A stretch of DNA of 64,000 nucleotides, taken from Gammaproteobacteria bacterium (lineage in GTDB: Bacteria > Pseudomonadota > Gammaproteobacteria > Enterobacterales > Psychrobiaceae). The notes beneath the pieces were generated by a model, which was not told the DNA's origin, did no database searches, and saw nothing but the letters and a program-made list of their open reading frames with translations. Shown here piece after piece: positions 1 through 10,316 of the stretch (position 1 is its first letter; each line of letters begins with the position of its first letter). Made by a program: the position numbers and the translations under genes. The DNA lies in assembly GCA_013214945.1 (NCBI GenBank), contig JABSRT010000027.1, positions 1-64,000 on the forward strand, given 5' to 3'.

Positions 1-75
1 GGAATCGGTAGACACAAGGGATTTAAAATCCCTCGCCTTCTGGGTGTGCGAGTTCAAGTCTCGCTCCGGGCACCA
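1..75 (+). tRNA. tRNA-Leu(UAA), 5' end cut by window edge
   Basis: The sequence matches the body of a class II tRNA-Leu. The anticodon loop TTTAAAA is flanked by AGGGA and TCCCT, which gives anticodon UAA. It has a variable arm, the T-arm GTTCAAGTC and a 3' end CGGGCACCA with encoded CCA. About 11-12 bases of the 5' acceptor and D-stem lie left of the window. No strong terminator is visible directly downstream. Confidence 0.93.
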
Positions 76-451
76 ACTCTTCTTGTTACACATCTGTTAT
101 TATTATCCCGAGTTAAAAATTGTTCATCGTAAACTAAACCTTGTTATATCTAAAATAGCCATGTCTATTATTGACACTATACTGTCAAATCTTTGTCGTT
201 TTATTCAATTGACTCTATTTAGCCGACTGTTTATTCTACTGATATAGAGCACTTATCACACCGCTGACGTAGCTTAAAATAAACGAGTTCATATTCACCT
301 GCTCCATATTCAATAGCGGCATTGTCTATAGCGTCATATTCATTAGTGCATACTTAAAGTGTCTATGCTGTTCATCATTACAATTTCCAACATTAGCCAC
401 ATCACAAAGATAACCAGCAGAGTTATTTAATACAAATTCAGGGATTGAATA
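76..451. other. intergenic, no gene seen
   Basis: This is AT-rich DNA between the tRNA and the DUF6701 gene. A short open frame at 44-247 overlaps the tRNA and has no family-like features. I see no convincing promoter, repeat or RNA gene. An AGGGA ribosome-binding site lies just before the ATG at 452. Confidence 0.6.
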
Positions 452-3163
452 ATGCGCTTATTTCATTGTATCTTCATTTTGTTGTTATCAGGTTACTCTG
501 CGGCGGGCTTTGCGTTTGGTTGCTATAATTTATTTCCTAATGATAAAAACGGATTGAATCCAGGCTTTAATATTCCGACGTTTAAGGATAGTTCACTTAA
601 CATCAATGATATTGTCACTGATGGTGATTTTGTAGTAGAGGCGGGTAAGTATTACAATACAATCACCGTATCAGCAGGTGACACGTTGACATTTGATACG
701 GTTGGTGGCACCTATTATATAAAAAAAATAGAGACTAAAAATGTTAATTCAAAACTGAATTTTTCTCCAGGCGATTATTTTATCACAGAGCTTACTCTCC
801 GCAAGGAAAGCAAGGTTGAAGTAATAAATAACCAGTCCCCTAATGAGGCTGTTAGAATTTATCTAAATAGCAAATTAGATGTCAAACAAGACTCGACAAT
901 AAATTATAATAATAAGAACTTAATTATTGTCAGTAAGCACGATATTTCTTTAGGAAACGGCGTAACGTTTAACGGCTTTTTATATAGTGAAACGAAAATT
1001 CATACTCATAATTCTACTGTAATAGAAGGGACTATTGTTGCAAATGAATTTCATCCTACAGGCCTCACTGTTACCAGTAATTCAAAATTTGTAAAGGACT
1101 CCGACTTTTCCACGATGTGTGAAAGTGTGCCAACAGTTGACCATTATCGCATCGCTTACAATAGTCCCGGCTTAACCTGTCAGGCCTCCACAGTTACCGT
1201 GACAGCTTGTGCCGACACCAACTGTGACAACGAATTTGACCAGCTGGTGAGCGGAAACTTATTATCGACGACTGGCTGGGTTGATGGCATGGCCATTAAT
1301 TTCACTGAGAACGCTAGTTATAATTTGGCCAGTACAACAGTGACTTCGGAAACACTCGGCTTAAGCGATATGTCGGAGATTGCTGATTATGTTTGTTACA
1401 ACAATGGGGTAATAGACAATACTTGCCAAATTGATTTCTCTGATAGCGGCTTTATTATTAGCAATGTAGAGGGTACTACCCCTACTATTCCAACACAGCT
1501 TGCCGGTAAGCGGTCAGATCAAGGTTACAATAAAAAACATATCATCATTAAGGCGGTAAAGACTAATAGCACCACCGGAATTTGCGACAATTTGTTTACG
1601 AATGGCGGCGATGTTGATGTTGAGGTTAAATACCAATGTATCTCGCCCAATAGTTGCGCTGATGATCGATTAACCCTAACCAATAACAACAATGGCCAGT
1701 CGATATCTAAATACTTTACCTCAAAGACATTACGCTTTGGCAGCGATTCGACTGCCGAGATAGCGCTTCACTACCCTGATGTCGGCCGGTTACAGCTAGC
1801 GGTACAAAAGTCGGTTGATTTAGGCAATGGTACAAGCAGCTTATTGCAAGGCAGTTCGAATCAATTTGTGGTGCGACCTTTTGGACTTAAGCTATCGCTG
1901 GCATCGGATCCGAATGCTAGCAATGGTTTTGTAACAGATCCGATTATCACAGGTACTGGCACTGTATTTAAAAAGGCCGGCGAAGATTTTAAGCTAACCG
2001 CGACAGCTGTTCAATGGGTTGAGGGACAAGCTATTGGTAACGACGGTCAGCCTGTTAATTTGTTAGCGCTGAACGGTAACCCCGTAGCAGGGAATTTTAG
2101 TGGTCAGACATTAGTACTAACTCATCGTTTAATTAGCCCGAGTGGTGGTGAAGTCGGCGTATTATTACCGGGCACTGAGTCATTCACCAATAGTATTGCA
2201 CAGGCCACCCGAACGTGGAGTGAAGTAGGCGTCATCGGACTCGATGCGGTGGTAAGTGATTACTTAGGTACTGGTGATGTAATAGGTAAGCTCGACAACA
2301 TTGGCCGCTTTGTGCCTGATCATTTTAAGCTTGCTGACGTTGACGCCATCAACCTCAACCCAGCGTGTACGGACCGTAATTATAATTATATGGGCGAACC
2401 ATTTTCGGCGAAGTATCAAGTGAGCGCGGTTAATAAAGAAGGTGTTGTTACCCAAAATTATCAAGGAGGGCATGCGAAGGCAATAGTCAGCCTAGTTGCT
2501 CAAGAGAGTAATAGTGGGCAGATACTCGCACCACGTTTTAGTGCCGTGCTGCCGGTGACAATTACTTGGGACAAGGGCATATATGATCAAACGGCCTATG
2601 GCTTAGCAATAAGTCGAGCTAGCCCGCCTGATATTTTACCGAGCACGACTTTTGGCTTAATGATTGACGCAAAAGAAAGTGTCGATATTACGCTAAGCTC
2701 GCTCGATTTTAATCCATTTACTACAGAAGATTGCATCGGGGGCAATTGTAATGCGAAGAAACTCAATAATACCCCGATTAGCTTTTATTACGGCCGGGTA
2801 AAGCTCAGTAATACCTTTGGTTCTGAGCTTGAAGCGTTAAGAATGCCACTTGAGGTCCAATATTTTGATGACGGCGCGTTTAAATTGCATAGCGCAGACC
2901 AATGTACGGCTTACAACGCAGCCAGCGCAACGTTAGAACCATCACCCTTTGGCGAACTTGATCATGTGACTAACGGTGTCAATAGTTTGTTGCTGCCAGC
3001 GCCACAAACCACAGTAGGCAATGTAAGTGTGGAACTACCGGTACCTGTCTGGCTGAAGTTTGATTGGGACAATGATGGCGACCAAGACGACCCGCAAGGG
3101 CATGCAACGTTTGGCCGCTATCGCGGTAATGATCGGCTGGTTTTTTGGCAGGAGCTACGTTAA
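452..3163 (+). CDS. MshQ-like DUF6701 exported protein
   Basis: This 903-residue protein has an N-terminal signal peptide (hydrophobic FILLLSGYSAAGFAFG, then Cys). A beta-rich first third of about 220 residues is followed by a segment opening with VDHYRIAYNSPGLTCQ and VTVTACAD. The C-terminus contains DWDNDGDQDDPQG and GNDRLVFWQE. These are hallmarks of the DUF6701 domain found in MSHA pilus biogenesis protein MshQ. Many paired cysteines fit an exported, disulfide-containing protein. In MSHA operons mshQ is usually the last gene, but here a tRNA gene lies directly upstream, so this copy stands apart from any msh operon visible here. The start at 452 is supported by the signal peptide and an upstream AGGGA. 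DUF6701 membership is confident; a role in pilus assembly or adhesion is inferred, because MshQ itself has no established biochemical activity. Confidence 0.85.
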   Translation: MRLFHCIFILLLSGYSAAGFAFGCYNLFPNDKNGLNPGFNIPTFKDSSLNINDIVTDGDFVVEAGKYYNTITVSAGDTLTFDTVGGTYYIKKIETKNVNSKLNFSPGDYFITELTLRKESKVEVINNQSPNEAVRIYLNSKLDVKQDSTINYNNKNLIIVSKHDISLGNGVTFNGFLYSETKIHTHNSTVIEGTIVANEFHPTGLTVTSNSKFVKDSDFSTMCESVPTVDHYRIAYNSPGLTCQASTVTVTACADTNCDNEFDQLVSGNLLSTTGWVDGMAINFTENASYNLASTTVTSETLGLSDMSEIADYVCYNNGVIDNTCQIDFSDSGFIISNVEGTTPTIPTQLAGKRSDQGYNKKHIIIKAVKTNSTTGICDNLFTNGGDVDVEVKYQCISPNSCADDRLTLTNNNNGQSISKYFTSKTLRFGSDSTAEIALHYPDVGRLQLAVQKSVDLGNGTSSLLQGSSNQFVVRPFGLKLSLASDPNASNGFVTDPIITGTGTVFKKAGEDFKLTATAVQWVEGQAIGNDGQPVNLLALNGNPVAGNFSGQTLVLTHRLISPSGGEVGVLLPGTESFTNSIAQATRTWSEVGVIGLDAVVSDYLGTGDVIGKLDNIGRFVPDHFKLADVDAINLNPACTDRNYNYMGEPFSAKYQVSAVNKEGVVTQNYQGGHAKAIVSLVAQESNSGQILAPRFSAVLPVTITWDKGIYDQTAYGLAISRASPPDILPSTTFGLMIDAKESVDITLSSLDFNPFTTEDCIGGNCNAKKLNNTPISFYYGRVKLSNTFGSELEALRMPLEVQYFDDGAFKLHSADQCTAYNAASATLEPSPFGELDHVTNGVNSLLLPAPQTTVGNVSVELPVPVWLKFDWDNDGDQDDPQGHATFGRYRGNDRLVFWQELR

Positions 3164-3265
3164 TACGCGTTTGTTTTAGTGATAAACTTATATAACAGAC
3201 AGCGTCACCGCAAAGGCGGTGACGCTGTTGAGTAACTGTGCCATTTTACGGTTATTATCTTACTG

Positions 3266-4533
3266 TTATTCATTTGATTCCGGTGGCATTAAATGATTGG
3301 GTAAACTCTTTCGCCGGCCCGTATCCGTTGGGCTGTAGTGCTTGGCTAAATAATCCAAGATAATGGGATCATTGGTGCCTAGAGGCCAAAAACCTTGGGT
3401 TTGCTGCATCCAACGAATGGTTTCAAGCCAAGTATCACGACTCATTCTATTTGGGTCACCAATGCCGCCGAATGGCAGGCCTCGATAGCTTCACTTCTTG
3501 CCAAGTTTGACCAAAATCGATGGACACCGCCATTTTTTCAACGGTTTTATCGCCAGCCCATGCGTGACCTTCAACGGTTAGTTGTTGCTTTAATTGATGT
3601 AAAACCCCTGATTTAGGGTAGGTAACTAATGATTTAACCGGCATTTGCTCAATGATGCACATGTCTTCGTTTGGAACTTTAGTGCCTGGCGCGACGGGTT
3701 TACAGGGGGTACGGTAAGCTTTCCCACCCATTTTTTTACCATCGTGAACCTTATTACGAATTGAAATACCCGTTAGCGACTTACCCGAGGTCGACGCGGG
3801 CCAACCACCAAAAACCAGTCGTAATGGGTAACCGTTCATTGCCGGAATGTCGTCGCCGTTAACAGCCCAAGCAATTAAAGCTTCATCTTCAAGCGCTTTA
3901 CCCATGGGGACACCACGAGAAATGGCTGCTTTATTTGGATCGCCACTTAAATGCGAATCAGCGCCGTGGTAGCCAATATAAACCGCATCGTCTTTAATGC
4001 CACAATCTTTTAGCACATCGCGTAACCGGACCCCGGACCCCGGTCCACTGCGCACAGCCAACCGCACCGGTCGACCACTGATTGCCTTTCGCCGGTGGAT
4101 TAAATTCAGAACGACCATTGCCACCACATTCAAGTGTGAGTTGATAAGTGTGGTGTTTAAATTTACATTTTAGCTCGGTAATGGTATAGGTTTTGCTGGT
4201 TTTTACCGATTCGCCATCAATGGTAAGGGTCCAGTTAGCAACATCGACCTGTTGTGGCGGTATGCCATTGTTACGGACAAACAGCCGATCTGCTGGGGTA
4301 ATTAAGTCGTTTAATAAGTGCGGTGGCACTTCGGCATTAACCGGTCGATCGTTAAGAATGGTCAAACCTGGGTGCTTGCCAGCAATGGTGAAATCTTCAG
4401 TGGTACCGGCATAGGCGGCAGGAATTAACCCGCCTGGCATAAAGCGGCCAAACACGGCTAAAACGGCTTTAACTGGATCGTTTTGATAGAGTTGGTTGAT
4501 CCCTTGTTGAGGTTTATTCTTCTTATTATCCAA
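3266..4533 (-). pseudogene. broken sulfite dehydrogenase (SorA-like) fused to a cytochrome remnant
   Basis: Read on the minus strand, a probable TTG start at 4533 follows an AGGAG site. The frame encodes a sulfite-oxidase-type molybdopterin protein with the conserved cysteine segment LECGGNGRSEFNP (Cys near residue 136) and GNQWSTGAVGC. At 4028-4041 the 7-mer GGACCCC is present twice in tandem, which shifts the frame after AQWTGVR. The correct continuation (LRDVLKDCGIKDDAVYIGYHG and onward to SIDFGQTWQEVKL) lies in another frame. Near 3475 the frame changes again, directly into MSRDTWLETIRWMQQTQGFW and a C-terminal tail to the stop at 3266. That tail resembles the C-terminus of a SorB/SoxD-type cytochrome c. 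The end of the dimerization domain and the cytochrome N-terminus with its CxxCH heme site are missing. This reads as two lesions in a former sorAB-like pair. Enzyme function is not expected. Confidence 0.85.
4028..4041 (-). repeat. 7-bp tandem duplication causing the frameshift
   Basis: GGACCCC occurs twice back to back (4028-4034 and 4035-4041). Removing one copy restores the reading frame through AQWTGVRLRDVLKD, the expected sulfite dehydrogenase sequence. This is direct evidence for a frameshift by replication slippage, or an assembly artefact at the same place. Confidence 0.9.
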
Positions 4534-4569
4534 GTGGTTATCTCCTAGTGTTGAAAGCAAGCATGACAT

Positions 4570-4890
4570 TTTAGATTATGAGATTTTTAACCAAACACAG
4601 TAGAGCCAACACGTTACAACCGTTAGCACCTGCTTTACTTTTGTCGGCTGGTAGTCGCTGTTTGATGGGGTAATTAGCGAGTGTCAGCCAAGGGCGGGTT
4701 GAGTTTCTAGCGCAGTGATTTAATTTTATTCTCACTTGCATCGATTGAAAGTAAGCTTTATCTTCGTTAACAATATGATTACATTTTATGTATTAACACT
4801 CACAAGGGAAATGGACTCTTTAACTGATAGCGAGTGATATATTAAGACTTAATAATGAGTGGTTGGCTTAAATATAATAAGGGATTATGG
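4570..4890. other. intergenic between pseudogene and TRAP gene
   Basis: The DNA between the divergent pseudogene and the TRAP substrate-binding gene carries no further gene that I can support. It must contain the promoter of the TRAP gene. An AAGGGA ribosome-binding site lies just before 4891. Confidence 0.5.
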
Positions 4891-5901
4891 ATGAAAAGAC
4901 GGAATTTTATCAAAGCGGCAGTCGCAGGTTTGGCGACAGCGCCAGTAGCGCATATTGTAAGTGCTAAGGTCAGAAAAAAGACACTGCGGATGCAAACTTA
5001 CTGGGGCGAACAAGCTGACGCAATATTTAAGACGTTCACGACTGACGTTAGCAATGCGTCGAATAAATCATTAACTATTGACCAATACACTGGCAGCACT
5101 CTGGTTCCTGATGCCGAAATGTTGCAAGCTGTGAGTAAAGGCACGCTAGATATGTGTCAAGGCTATGCCGGTTATTGGCCTGAACAGCTCGATATAGCGA
5201 CCATCGAATCAGGCATACCTGGCGCATGGACCAGTTATGATGAAGCAATGTATATCATGGAAACCAAAGGTCTTGGTAAGCTTATCCGTGAAGCGTATGC
5301 AGAGCAAAATGTACACTACCTTGGCGCTATTATGGGGGGACCGTTTGATCTTCTAACAAAAAAACCGGTAAACAGCTTAGATGATTTGAAAGCAATGAAG
5401 ATCCGTGCTACCCCAAGTGTTGCTAAAATCCTTAATAAATTTGGTATAGATACTATTTTCATTCAAGGCTCTGAGCTACATCGGGCGTTGTCGACTGGTT
5501 TGATCGATGGCGTAATCTATGCGGGTACTAATGAATATGTGGGTATGAAGCTTTACGAAGCCGCCAAGCACTACACGTCGCTTAATATGATTAGTCCGGG
5601 TTATACCGACCAAATGTTAATCAATATGGATACGTGGAAATCGTTGACCCCAGCACAACAGGCTGTAATTGAAACGTCGTTTGCCAAACATGCAAGCAAA
5701 ATGCATACCTGGATGATCAGTGGTTCGATTGACGCGGGTAATAGCGGCGTGTTTGAACTTAATTCATTAAACGAAGCAGACTCCGCTCGCTTACGTGAGG
5801 CCGCTAAGGAGTTGTGGCAAGAAGAAGCGGCGAAATCGGACCGCAACAAAAAAGCGATTGCTATTCTTGAAGCTGCCGCTAAAGCGACCGGCAGAGCTTG
5901 A
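4891..5901 (+). CDS. TRAP transporter substrate-binding protein (DctP family), Tat-exported
   Basis: The gene encodes 336 residues from the ATG at 4891, which follows AAGGGA. An in-frame ATG at 4855 would put 12 residues in front of the export signal and is less likely. The N-terminus KRRNFIKAAVAGLA is a twin-arginine signal, followed by a likely cleavage after VSA. The mature part has the DctP fold signature KIRATPSVAKILNKFG, then GSELHRALSTGLIDGVIYAG, where the family's carboxylate-binding arginine is expected in the first segment. Members bind organic acids in the periplasm and deliver them to a DctQ/DctM membrane pair. No dctQ or dctM gene is adjacent, so this is an orphan component or its permease is elsewhere. 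The substrate cannot be read from the sequence. The neighbouring sulfite dehydrogenase remnant makes a sulfonate or similar ligand conceivable, which is speculation. Confidence 0.85.
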   Translation: MKRRNFIKAAVAGLATAPVAHIVSAKVRKKTLRMQTYWGEQADAIFKTFTTDVSNASNKSLTIDQYTGSTLVPDAEMLQAVSKGTLDMCQGYAGYWPEQLDIATIESGIPGAWTSYDEAMYIMETKGLGKLIREAYAEQNVHYLGAIMGGPFDLLTKKPVNSLDDLKAMKIRATPSVAKILNKFGIDTIFIQGSELHRALSTGLIDGVIYAGTNEYVGMKLYEAAKHYTSLNMISPGYTDQMLINMDTWKSLTPAQQAVIETSFAKHASKMHTWMISGSIDAGNSGVFELNSLNEADSARLREAAKELWQEEAAKSDRNKKAIAILEAAAKATGRA

Positions 5902-6018
5902 TAAGATCAGGGTTTTGATTAAAGTCGCTACTTAACATTGGGCGGCAACATCAATCCTAAACATCATCGCTCTTTGCCATCCATGGCACCGCGATATACC
6001 GTTCATCCTGAACATAAA

Positions 6019-6042
6019 AAAAGCGGCTAATTAGCCGCTTTT
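6019..6042. terminator. bidirectional terminator downstream of gltA
   Basis: AAAAGCGGCTAA is followed directly by its complement TTAGCCGCTTTT, forming a GC-rich hairpin with A-tract and T-tract flanks. It lies between the converging TRAP and gltA genes and could serve both. Confidence 0.88.
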
Positions 6043-6067
6043 AAAATCCGATTAAACGTCTTAAAGT

Positions 6068-7351
6068 TTACTTAACTTCAGAGGTGAAATCGCGTTTTGC
6101 TTCGCCGGTGTATAACTGACGAGGACGACCAATCTTGTGGCCTGGCTGACTTAACATTTCTTTCCAATGTGAAACCCAACCAACAGTACGTGATAATGCG
6201 AAAATTACGGTGAACATTGACGTTGGAATGCCCATTGCTCGCATAACGATACCAGAGTAGAAATCAACGTTAGGGTACAGTTTCTTTTCGATGAAGTAAG
6301 GGTCTTCAAGCGCAATACGCTCAAGTTCCATCGCAACGTCTAATAGAGGATCATTAACGTTAAGCTCTGTTAATACTTCATGACAAGTCTCACGCATAAC
6401 CGTTGCACGTGGATCGTGATTTTTGTAAACACGATGACCAAAGCCCATTAGGCGGAATGGATCTGACTTATCTTTCGCTTTTGCAACGTATTCTTCAATA
6501 CGATCAACACTGCCAATTTCTTCTAACATCGCCAAACATGCTTCGTTAGCACCGCCATGAGCAGGGCCCCAAAGAGACGCGATACCGGCTGCGATACAAG
6601 CAAATGGATTCGCACCAGATGAACCTGCTAGGCGCACTGTTGATGTTGATGCATTTTGCTCGTGATCTGCATGTAAAGTGAAGATACGGTCCATGGCGCG
6701 AGCCACAACAGGGTTAACCTGGTATTCTTCAGTTGGTACTGCAAACATCATGTGCAAGAAGTTTTCTGCGTAATTTAGCTCATTTTTAGGATAAATAAAT
6801 GGCTGGCCGATGCTGTACTTGTAGCTCATTGCGGCAAGTGTTGGCATTTTTGAAATTAGGCGGAACGCGGCAATTTCACGGTGACGTGGATTATTTATGT
6901 CTAGTGAATCGTGGTAAAACGATGACAAGGCACCAACAACACCACACATGATGGCCATTGGGTGAGCATCACGACGGAAGCCTTTAAAGAAATGCATTAA
7001 CTGATCGTGAACCATAGTATGGTTTTTGACAATTTTTACGAATTCTTCGTATTGTGTTTTTGTTGGCTTATCACCGTATAGAAGGATGTAACACACTTCT
7101 AAGTAGTCAGCGTTTTTAGCTAACTGATCGATTGGGTAACCGCGATGTAATAAAATGCCTTTATTGCCATCAATGTAAGTGATTTCTGATTCACAAGATG
7201 CAGTTGCCATAAAGCCAGGATCAAACGTGAAATGGCCTGTGCCACCAAGCTTGCTAATATCGATTACATCGTGGCCGGCAGTACCTGAGCTAATTGGTAA
7301 TTCAATTAATTCCTTACCGTCGACCATTAGGGTGGCGTGACGCTGTGTCAT
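6068..7351 (-). CDS. gltA: citrate synthase, type II
   Basis: This 427-residue enzyme condenses acetyl-CoA and oxaloacetate to citrate, the entry step of the TCA cycle in the cytoplasm. The length and sequence fit the hexameric, NADH-sensitive type II enzymes of Gammaproteobacteria. The catalytic residues are visible: His in [11 protein letters not shown], His in [10 protein letters not shown] and Asp in [10 protein letters not shown]. The start ATG at 7351 follows GAGGAG-like sequence. The gene is divergent from sdhC across a 473-nt control region, the usual arrangement in this group, and ends at the hairpin at 6019-6042. Confidence 0.98.
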   Translation of the reverse strand: MTQRHATLMVDGKELIELPISSGTAGHDVIDISKLGGTGHFTFDPGFMATASCESEITYIDGNKGILLHRGYPIDQLAKNADYLEVCYILLYGDKPTKTQYEEFVKIVKNHTMVHDQLMHFFKGFRRDAHPMAIMCGVVGALSSFYHDSLDINNPRHREIAAFRLISKMPTLAAMSYKYSIGQPFIYPKNELNYAENFLHMMFAVPTEEYQVNPVVARAMDRIFTLHADHEQNASTSTVRLAGSSGANPFACIAAGIASLWGPAHGGANEACLAMLEEIGSVDRIEEYVAKAKDKSDPFRLMGFGHRVYKNHDPRATVMRETCHEVLTELNVNDPLLDVAMELERIALEDPYFIEKKLYPNVDFYSGIVMRAMGIPTSMFTVIFALSRTVGWVSHWKEMLSQPGHKIGRPRQLYTGEAKRDFTSEVK

Positions 7352-7824
7352 ACGATTTGCTCCTCAATTATTGAATATTCTTATTCAGCTTTTATTAATA
7401 GCAGATAATAAAAGCGTGTATTTAACCTAAAAAGAACATAACTTGTCAATTTAAATGAGTGTTTAAGATAAATTTTGTTAAAAAGTTATTTAATTTTTGG
7501 TTGCTTAATGAGCGGTAGTTGTAAAATTCAGCAGTTTCGGCTGTTGTTAAAATATTTTTCGTCAAATACTGTCGTTTAACGACGAATAAAACTCGGCTCA
7601 TAACTAATTTAGATTATTACAATAATTGTATTTGCTCCTTAGTCCCAGTATACTTTCGTCGGGTTTAATCAGGGTGAGTTTTTTGTCACAATCTGATAAC
7701 CAAATGAAAGGGGAAATGGCGGTCGGTCAACGATTTAGCTAATTTTTATTCCTGTCGAAGTCCGGGACCTCCTCTATCAATAAAAATAATGGGCTTCAAT
7801 TTCTTAGAGCTAAGAGAGCAAATC
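7352..7824. promoter_or_regulatory. shared gltA/sdhC divergent control region
   Basis: A 473-nt gene-free, AT-rich region lies between the divergent gltA and sdhCDAB. In related bacteria this interval carries promoters controlled by ArcA, CRP and similar regulators. Several AT-rich stretches are compatible with such sites, but I could not pick out a site I would defend, so only the position and gene arrangement support this call. Confidence 0.5.
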
Positions 7825-8199
7825 GTGAAAAAGCAAAGACCTGTAAACCTTGACTTACAGACTGTCAGCTTTCCGTTAACTGCAATTGCATCAATCCTAC
7901 ACCGTGTTAGTGGCGTTATTATGTTTTTCGCTACTGGTATTTTGATGTGGTTCCTTGCTGAATCGTTATCGTCGCCATTGGGCTTCGCACACGTGCAGGA
8001 ATTAATGAGCAGTTTTCTGGCTAAGTTTGTCTTCTGGGGTATATTAACCGCATTAGCATATCACCTAGTTGTCGGAATACGACATATCGTTATGGATTTA
8101 GGCTACGGTGAAGATTTTGATACTGCCACCCAATCAGCACAAGTAACCATGATCATTTCCGCAATTCTATCGTTTTTAGCAGGAGTATGGGTATGGTAG
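7825..8199 (+). CDS. sdhC: succinate dehydrogenase cytochrome b556 subunit
   Basis: The 124-residue product starts at the GTG at 7825, giving VKKQRPVNLDLQ, the conserved beginning of SdhC, with AAGAGAG upstream. An in-frame ATG at 7789 would add 12 residues. SILHRVSG holds the conserved quinone- and heme-region Ser and Arg, and AYHLVVGIRH holds the heme-ligand histidine. Three membrane helices are apparent. It anchors SdhAB in the inner membrane and passes electrons to ubiquinone with SdhD. Its end overlaps sdhD by 7 nt. Confidence 0.95.
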   Translation: MKKQRPVNLDLQTVSFPLTAIASILHRVSGVIMFFATGILMWFLAESLSSPLGFAHVQELMSSFLAKFVFWGILTALAYHLVVGIRHIVMDLGYGEDFDTATQSAQVTMIISAILSFLAGVWVW

Positions 8200-8537
8200 C
8201 TAACGCAGCAACACTTGGGCGCAGTGGCGTTCATGATTACATAATCATCCGTGTCGCAGGCATTAACTTGGCTGTGTACGCATTTTTCATGTTAGGTTTC
8301 TTTCTGACTAATGATGTTACTTACGTCTCATGGACATCGTTATTCTCCAATCTTGCAATGCAGGTCTTTACCATCATCACCTTGTTGTCATTACTGGCTC
8401 ACGTGTGGATTGGTATGTGGCAGGTACTAACAGATTATGTTAAACCTGTTGGTCTTCGTTTTGTTCTTCAGCTAGCACTAAATGTCATGGCGTTTAGCTA
8501 TGTTATCGCTGGCGTTGCTATTTTATTGGGAGTCTAA
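8193..8537 (+). CDS. sdhD: succinate dehydrogenase membrane anchor subunit
   Basis: The 114-residue product starts at the ATG at 8193 ([17 protein letters not shown]). The AGGAG at 8181-8185 is correctly spaced for this ATG and too close for the ATG at 8187. Three membrane helices are present, and [14 protein letters not shown] matches the conserved SdhD segment. With SdhC it forms the quinone site and binds heme b. It overlaps the end of sdhC by 7 nt, which suggests translational coupling. Confidence 0.95.
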   Translation: MVANAATLGRSGVHDYIIIRVAGINLAVYAFFMLGFFLTNDVTYVSWTSLFSNLAMQVFTIITLLSLLAHVWIGMWQVLTDYVKPVGLRFVLQLALNVMAFSYVIAGVAILLGV

Positions 8538-8539
8538 AA

Positions 8540-10306
8540 GTGGCTATTCCTGTTTTAGAATTTGACGCGGTTGTTATTGGCGCCGGTGGTGCTGGCATGC
8601 GCGCAGCACTTCAAATCACGCAAGAAGGTAAAACTTGTGCGTTGATTTCAAAAGTATTCCCAACGCGTTCACATACCGTATCTGCTCAAGGTGGTATTAC
8701 CGTTGCACTTGGTAATACCCACGAAGATGATTGGCAATGGCACATGTACGATACCGTTAAAGGTTCTGATTTTATCGGTGACCAAGACGCTATCGAATTT
8801 ATGTGTGAGGCCGGTCCTGCGGCGGTAATCGAACTTGAGACGATGGGGCTACCATTCTCTCGTTTAGACAATGGTAAAATTTACCAGCGTCCGTTCGGTG
8901 GTCAATCGAAGTCTTTTGGTGGCGAACAAGCCGCACGTACAGCAGCAGCAGCTGACCGTACTGGTCACGCGTTGTTACATTTGCTTTATCAGCAAAATGT
9001 AAAAAATGAAACCAATATTTTCAGCGAATGGTTCGCGTTAGATTTGGTTAAAAACGAAGATGGTACCATTGTTGGTTGTACCGCAATGAACATCGAAACT
9101 GGCGAAGTCGTTTACTTCAAAGGTCGCGCAACAGTACTGGCTACTGGTGGTGCGGGTCGTATTTATGCTTCAACCACTAATGCTCATATCAATACTGGCG
9201 ACGGTGTTGGCATGGCTATTCGTGCAGGCTGCGCCATGCAAGACATGGAAATGTGGCAGTTCCACCCGACAGGTATCGCTGGTTCTGGCGTACTAGTTAC
9301 TGAAGGTTGTCGTGGTGAAGGCGGTTACTTATTAAATAAAGACGGCGAACGTTTCATGGAACGTTATGCACCGAACGCTAAAGATTTAGCGTCGCGTGAC
9401 GTAGTAGCTCGTTCTATGATGAACGAAATTCGCGAAGGTCGTGGTCTCGATGGTCCTTTAGGTCCACATCTATTATTAAAGCTTAATCACTTGGGTAAAG
9501 AAACGCTAGAGTCTCGTTTGCCGGGTGTGTGTGATTTATCACGAACCTTTGCTCACGTTGATCCCGTTGAAGCACCAATCCCAGTATTGCCAACTTGTCA
9601 CTACATGATGGGCGGCGTATTAGCCAACATTCACGGTCAAGCACTGCAACGTAATCAAGATGGTACTGATAGTGTCATTGAAGGTTTGTTTGCTGTTGGT
9701 GAGATTGCTTGTGTATCGGTTCACGGTGCTAACCGTTTAGGTGGTAACTCATTACTTGATTTGGTTGTATTTGGTCGTAGTGCTGGTCAGTTCTTGGGTA
9801 AATACCTGACGGACGAACTAAGCCATAAAGATGCGTCTCAAGCCGATATTGATGCCGCACTTGTGCGTTTGAACCGTTGGGAAAACAACAAAGACGGTGA
9901 AGATCCCGTTCAAATCAAAAAAGATATGCAGCTTTGTATGCAGCTTAACTTCTCGGTATTCCGTGAAGGTAAAGCGATGGCAGAAGGGTTAGCTGAACTG
10001 AAGAGCATTCGCGAGCGCCTTAAAAACGCTAAGTTGTCTGACAATTCAGCTGAGTTCAATACCCAGCGCATCGAATGTCTAGAATTAGATAACTTGATGG
10101 AAACAGCATTTGCAACAGCAGTAGCAGCTAACTTCCGTGAAGAATCTCGTGGCGCTCACTCACGTGAAGATTTCCCAGATCGTGATGATGAAAACTGGCT
10201 ATGTCACAGTGTTTATCACCCTGCTACTGAAACAATGAGCAAGCGTGACGTTAACTTCGCGCCGCATAAGCGTGAAGCCTTCCCACCTAAAGCTCGTACT
10301 TACTAA
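8540..10306 (+). CDS. sdhA: succinate dehydrogenase flavoprotein subunit
   Basis: This 588-residue subunit oxidizes succinate to fumarate with covalent FAD. It starts at a GTG at 8540 preceded by [18 protein letters not shown] is the FAD-binding Rossmann motif. SHTVSAQGG contains the histidine that carries the FAD. The substrate-site segments HPTG and RGEGGYLLN are present, and the C-terminus ends with FPPKARTY as in other SdhA proteins. It is the third gene of the operon, 2 nt after sdhD. It docks on SdhB at the cytoplasmic face of the inner membrane. Confidence 0.98.
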   Translation: MAIPVLEFDAVVIGAGGAGMRAALQITQEGKTCALISKVFPTRSHTVSAQGGITVALGNTHEDDWQWHMYDTVKGSDFIGDQDAIEFMCEAGPAAVIELETMGLPFSRLDNGKIYQRPFGGQSKSFGGEQAARTAAAADRTGHALLHLLYQQNVKNETNIFSEWFALDLVKNEDGTIVGCTAMNIETGEVVYFKGRATVLATGGAGRIYASTTNAHINTGDGVGMAIRAGCAMQDMEMWQFHPTGIAGSGVLVTEGCRGEGGYLLNKDGERFMERYAPNAKDLASRDVVARSMMNEIREGRGLDGPLGPHLLLKLNHLGKETLESRLPGVCDLSRTFAHVDPVEAPIPVLPTCHYMMGGVLANIHGQALQRNQDGTDSVIEGLFAVGEIACVSVHGANRLGGNSLLDLVVFGRSAGQFLGKYLTDELSHKDASQADIDAALVRLNRWENNKDGEDPVQIKKDMQLCMQLNFSVFREGKAMAEGLAELKSIRERLKNAKLSDNSAEFNTQRIECLELDNLMETAFATAVAANFREESRGAHSREDFPDRDDENWLCHSVYHPATETMSKRDVNFAPHKREAFPPKARTY

Positions 10307-10316
10307 GGAGAGTGTG

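Noticed and set aside
44-247. 67-codon open frame on the plus strand
   Set aside because: It overlaps the tRNA-Leu, has no ribosome-binding site or family-like sequence, and runs through AT-rich intergenic DNA.
3395-3616. plus-strand open frame opposite the sulfite dehydrogenase remnant
   Set aside because: It is the complement of recognisable SorA-like/cytochrome sequence on the minus strand.
10245-10316. 24-residue N-terminal extension of SdhB
   Set aside because: It lies inside sdhA. The ATG at 10317 has AAGGAG and gives the normal SdhB N-terminus.
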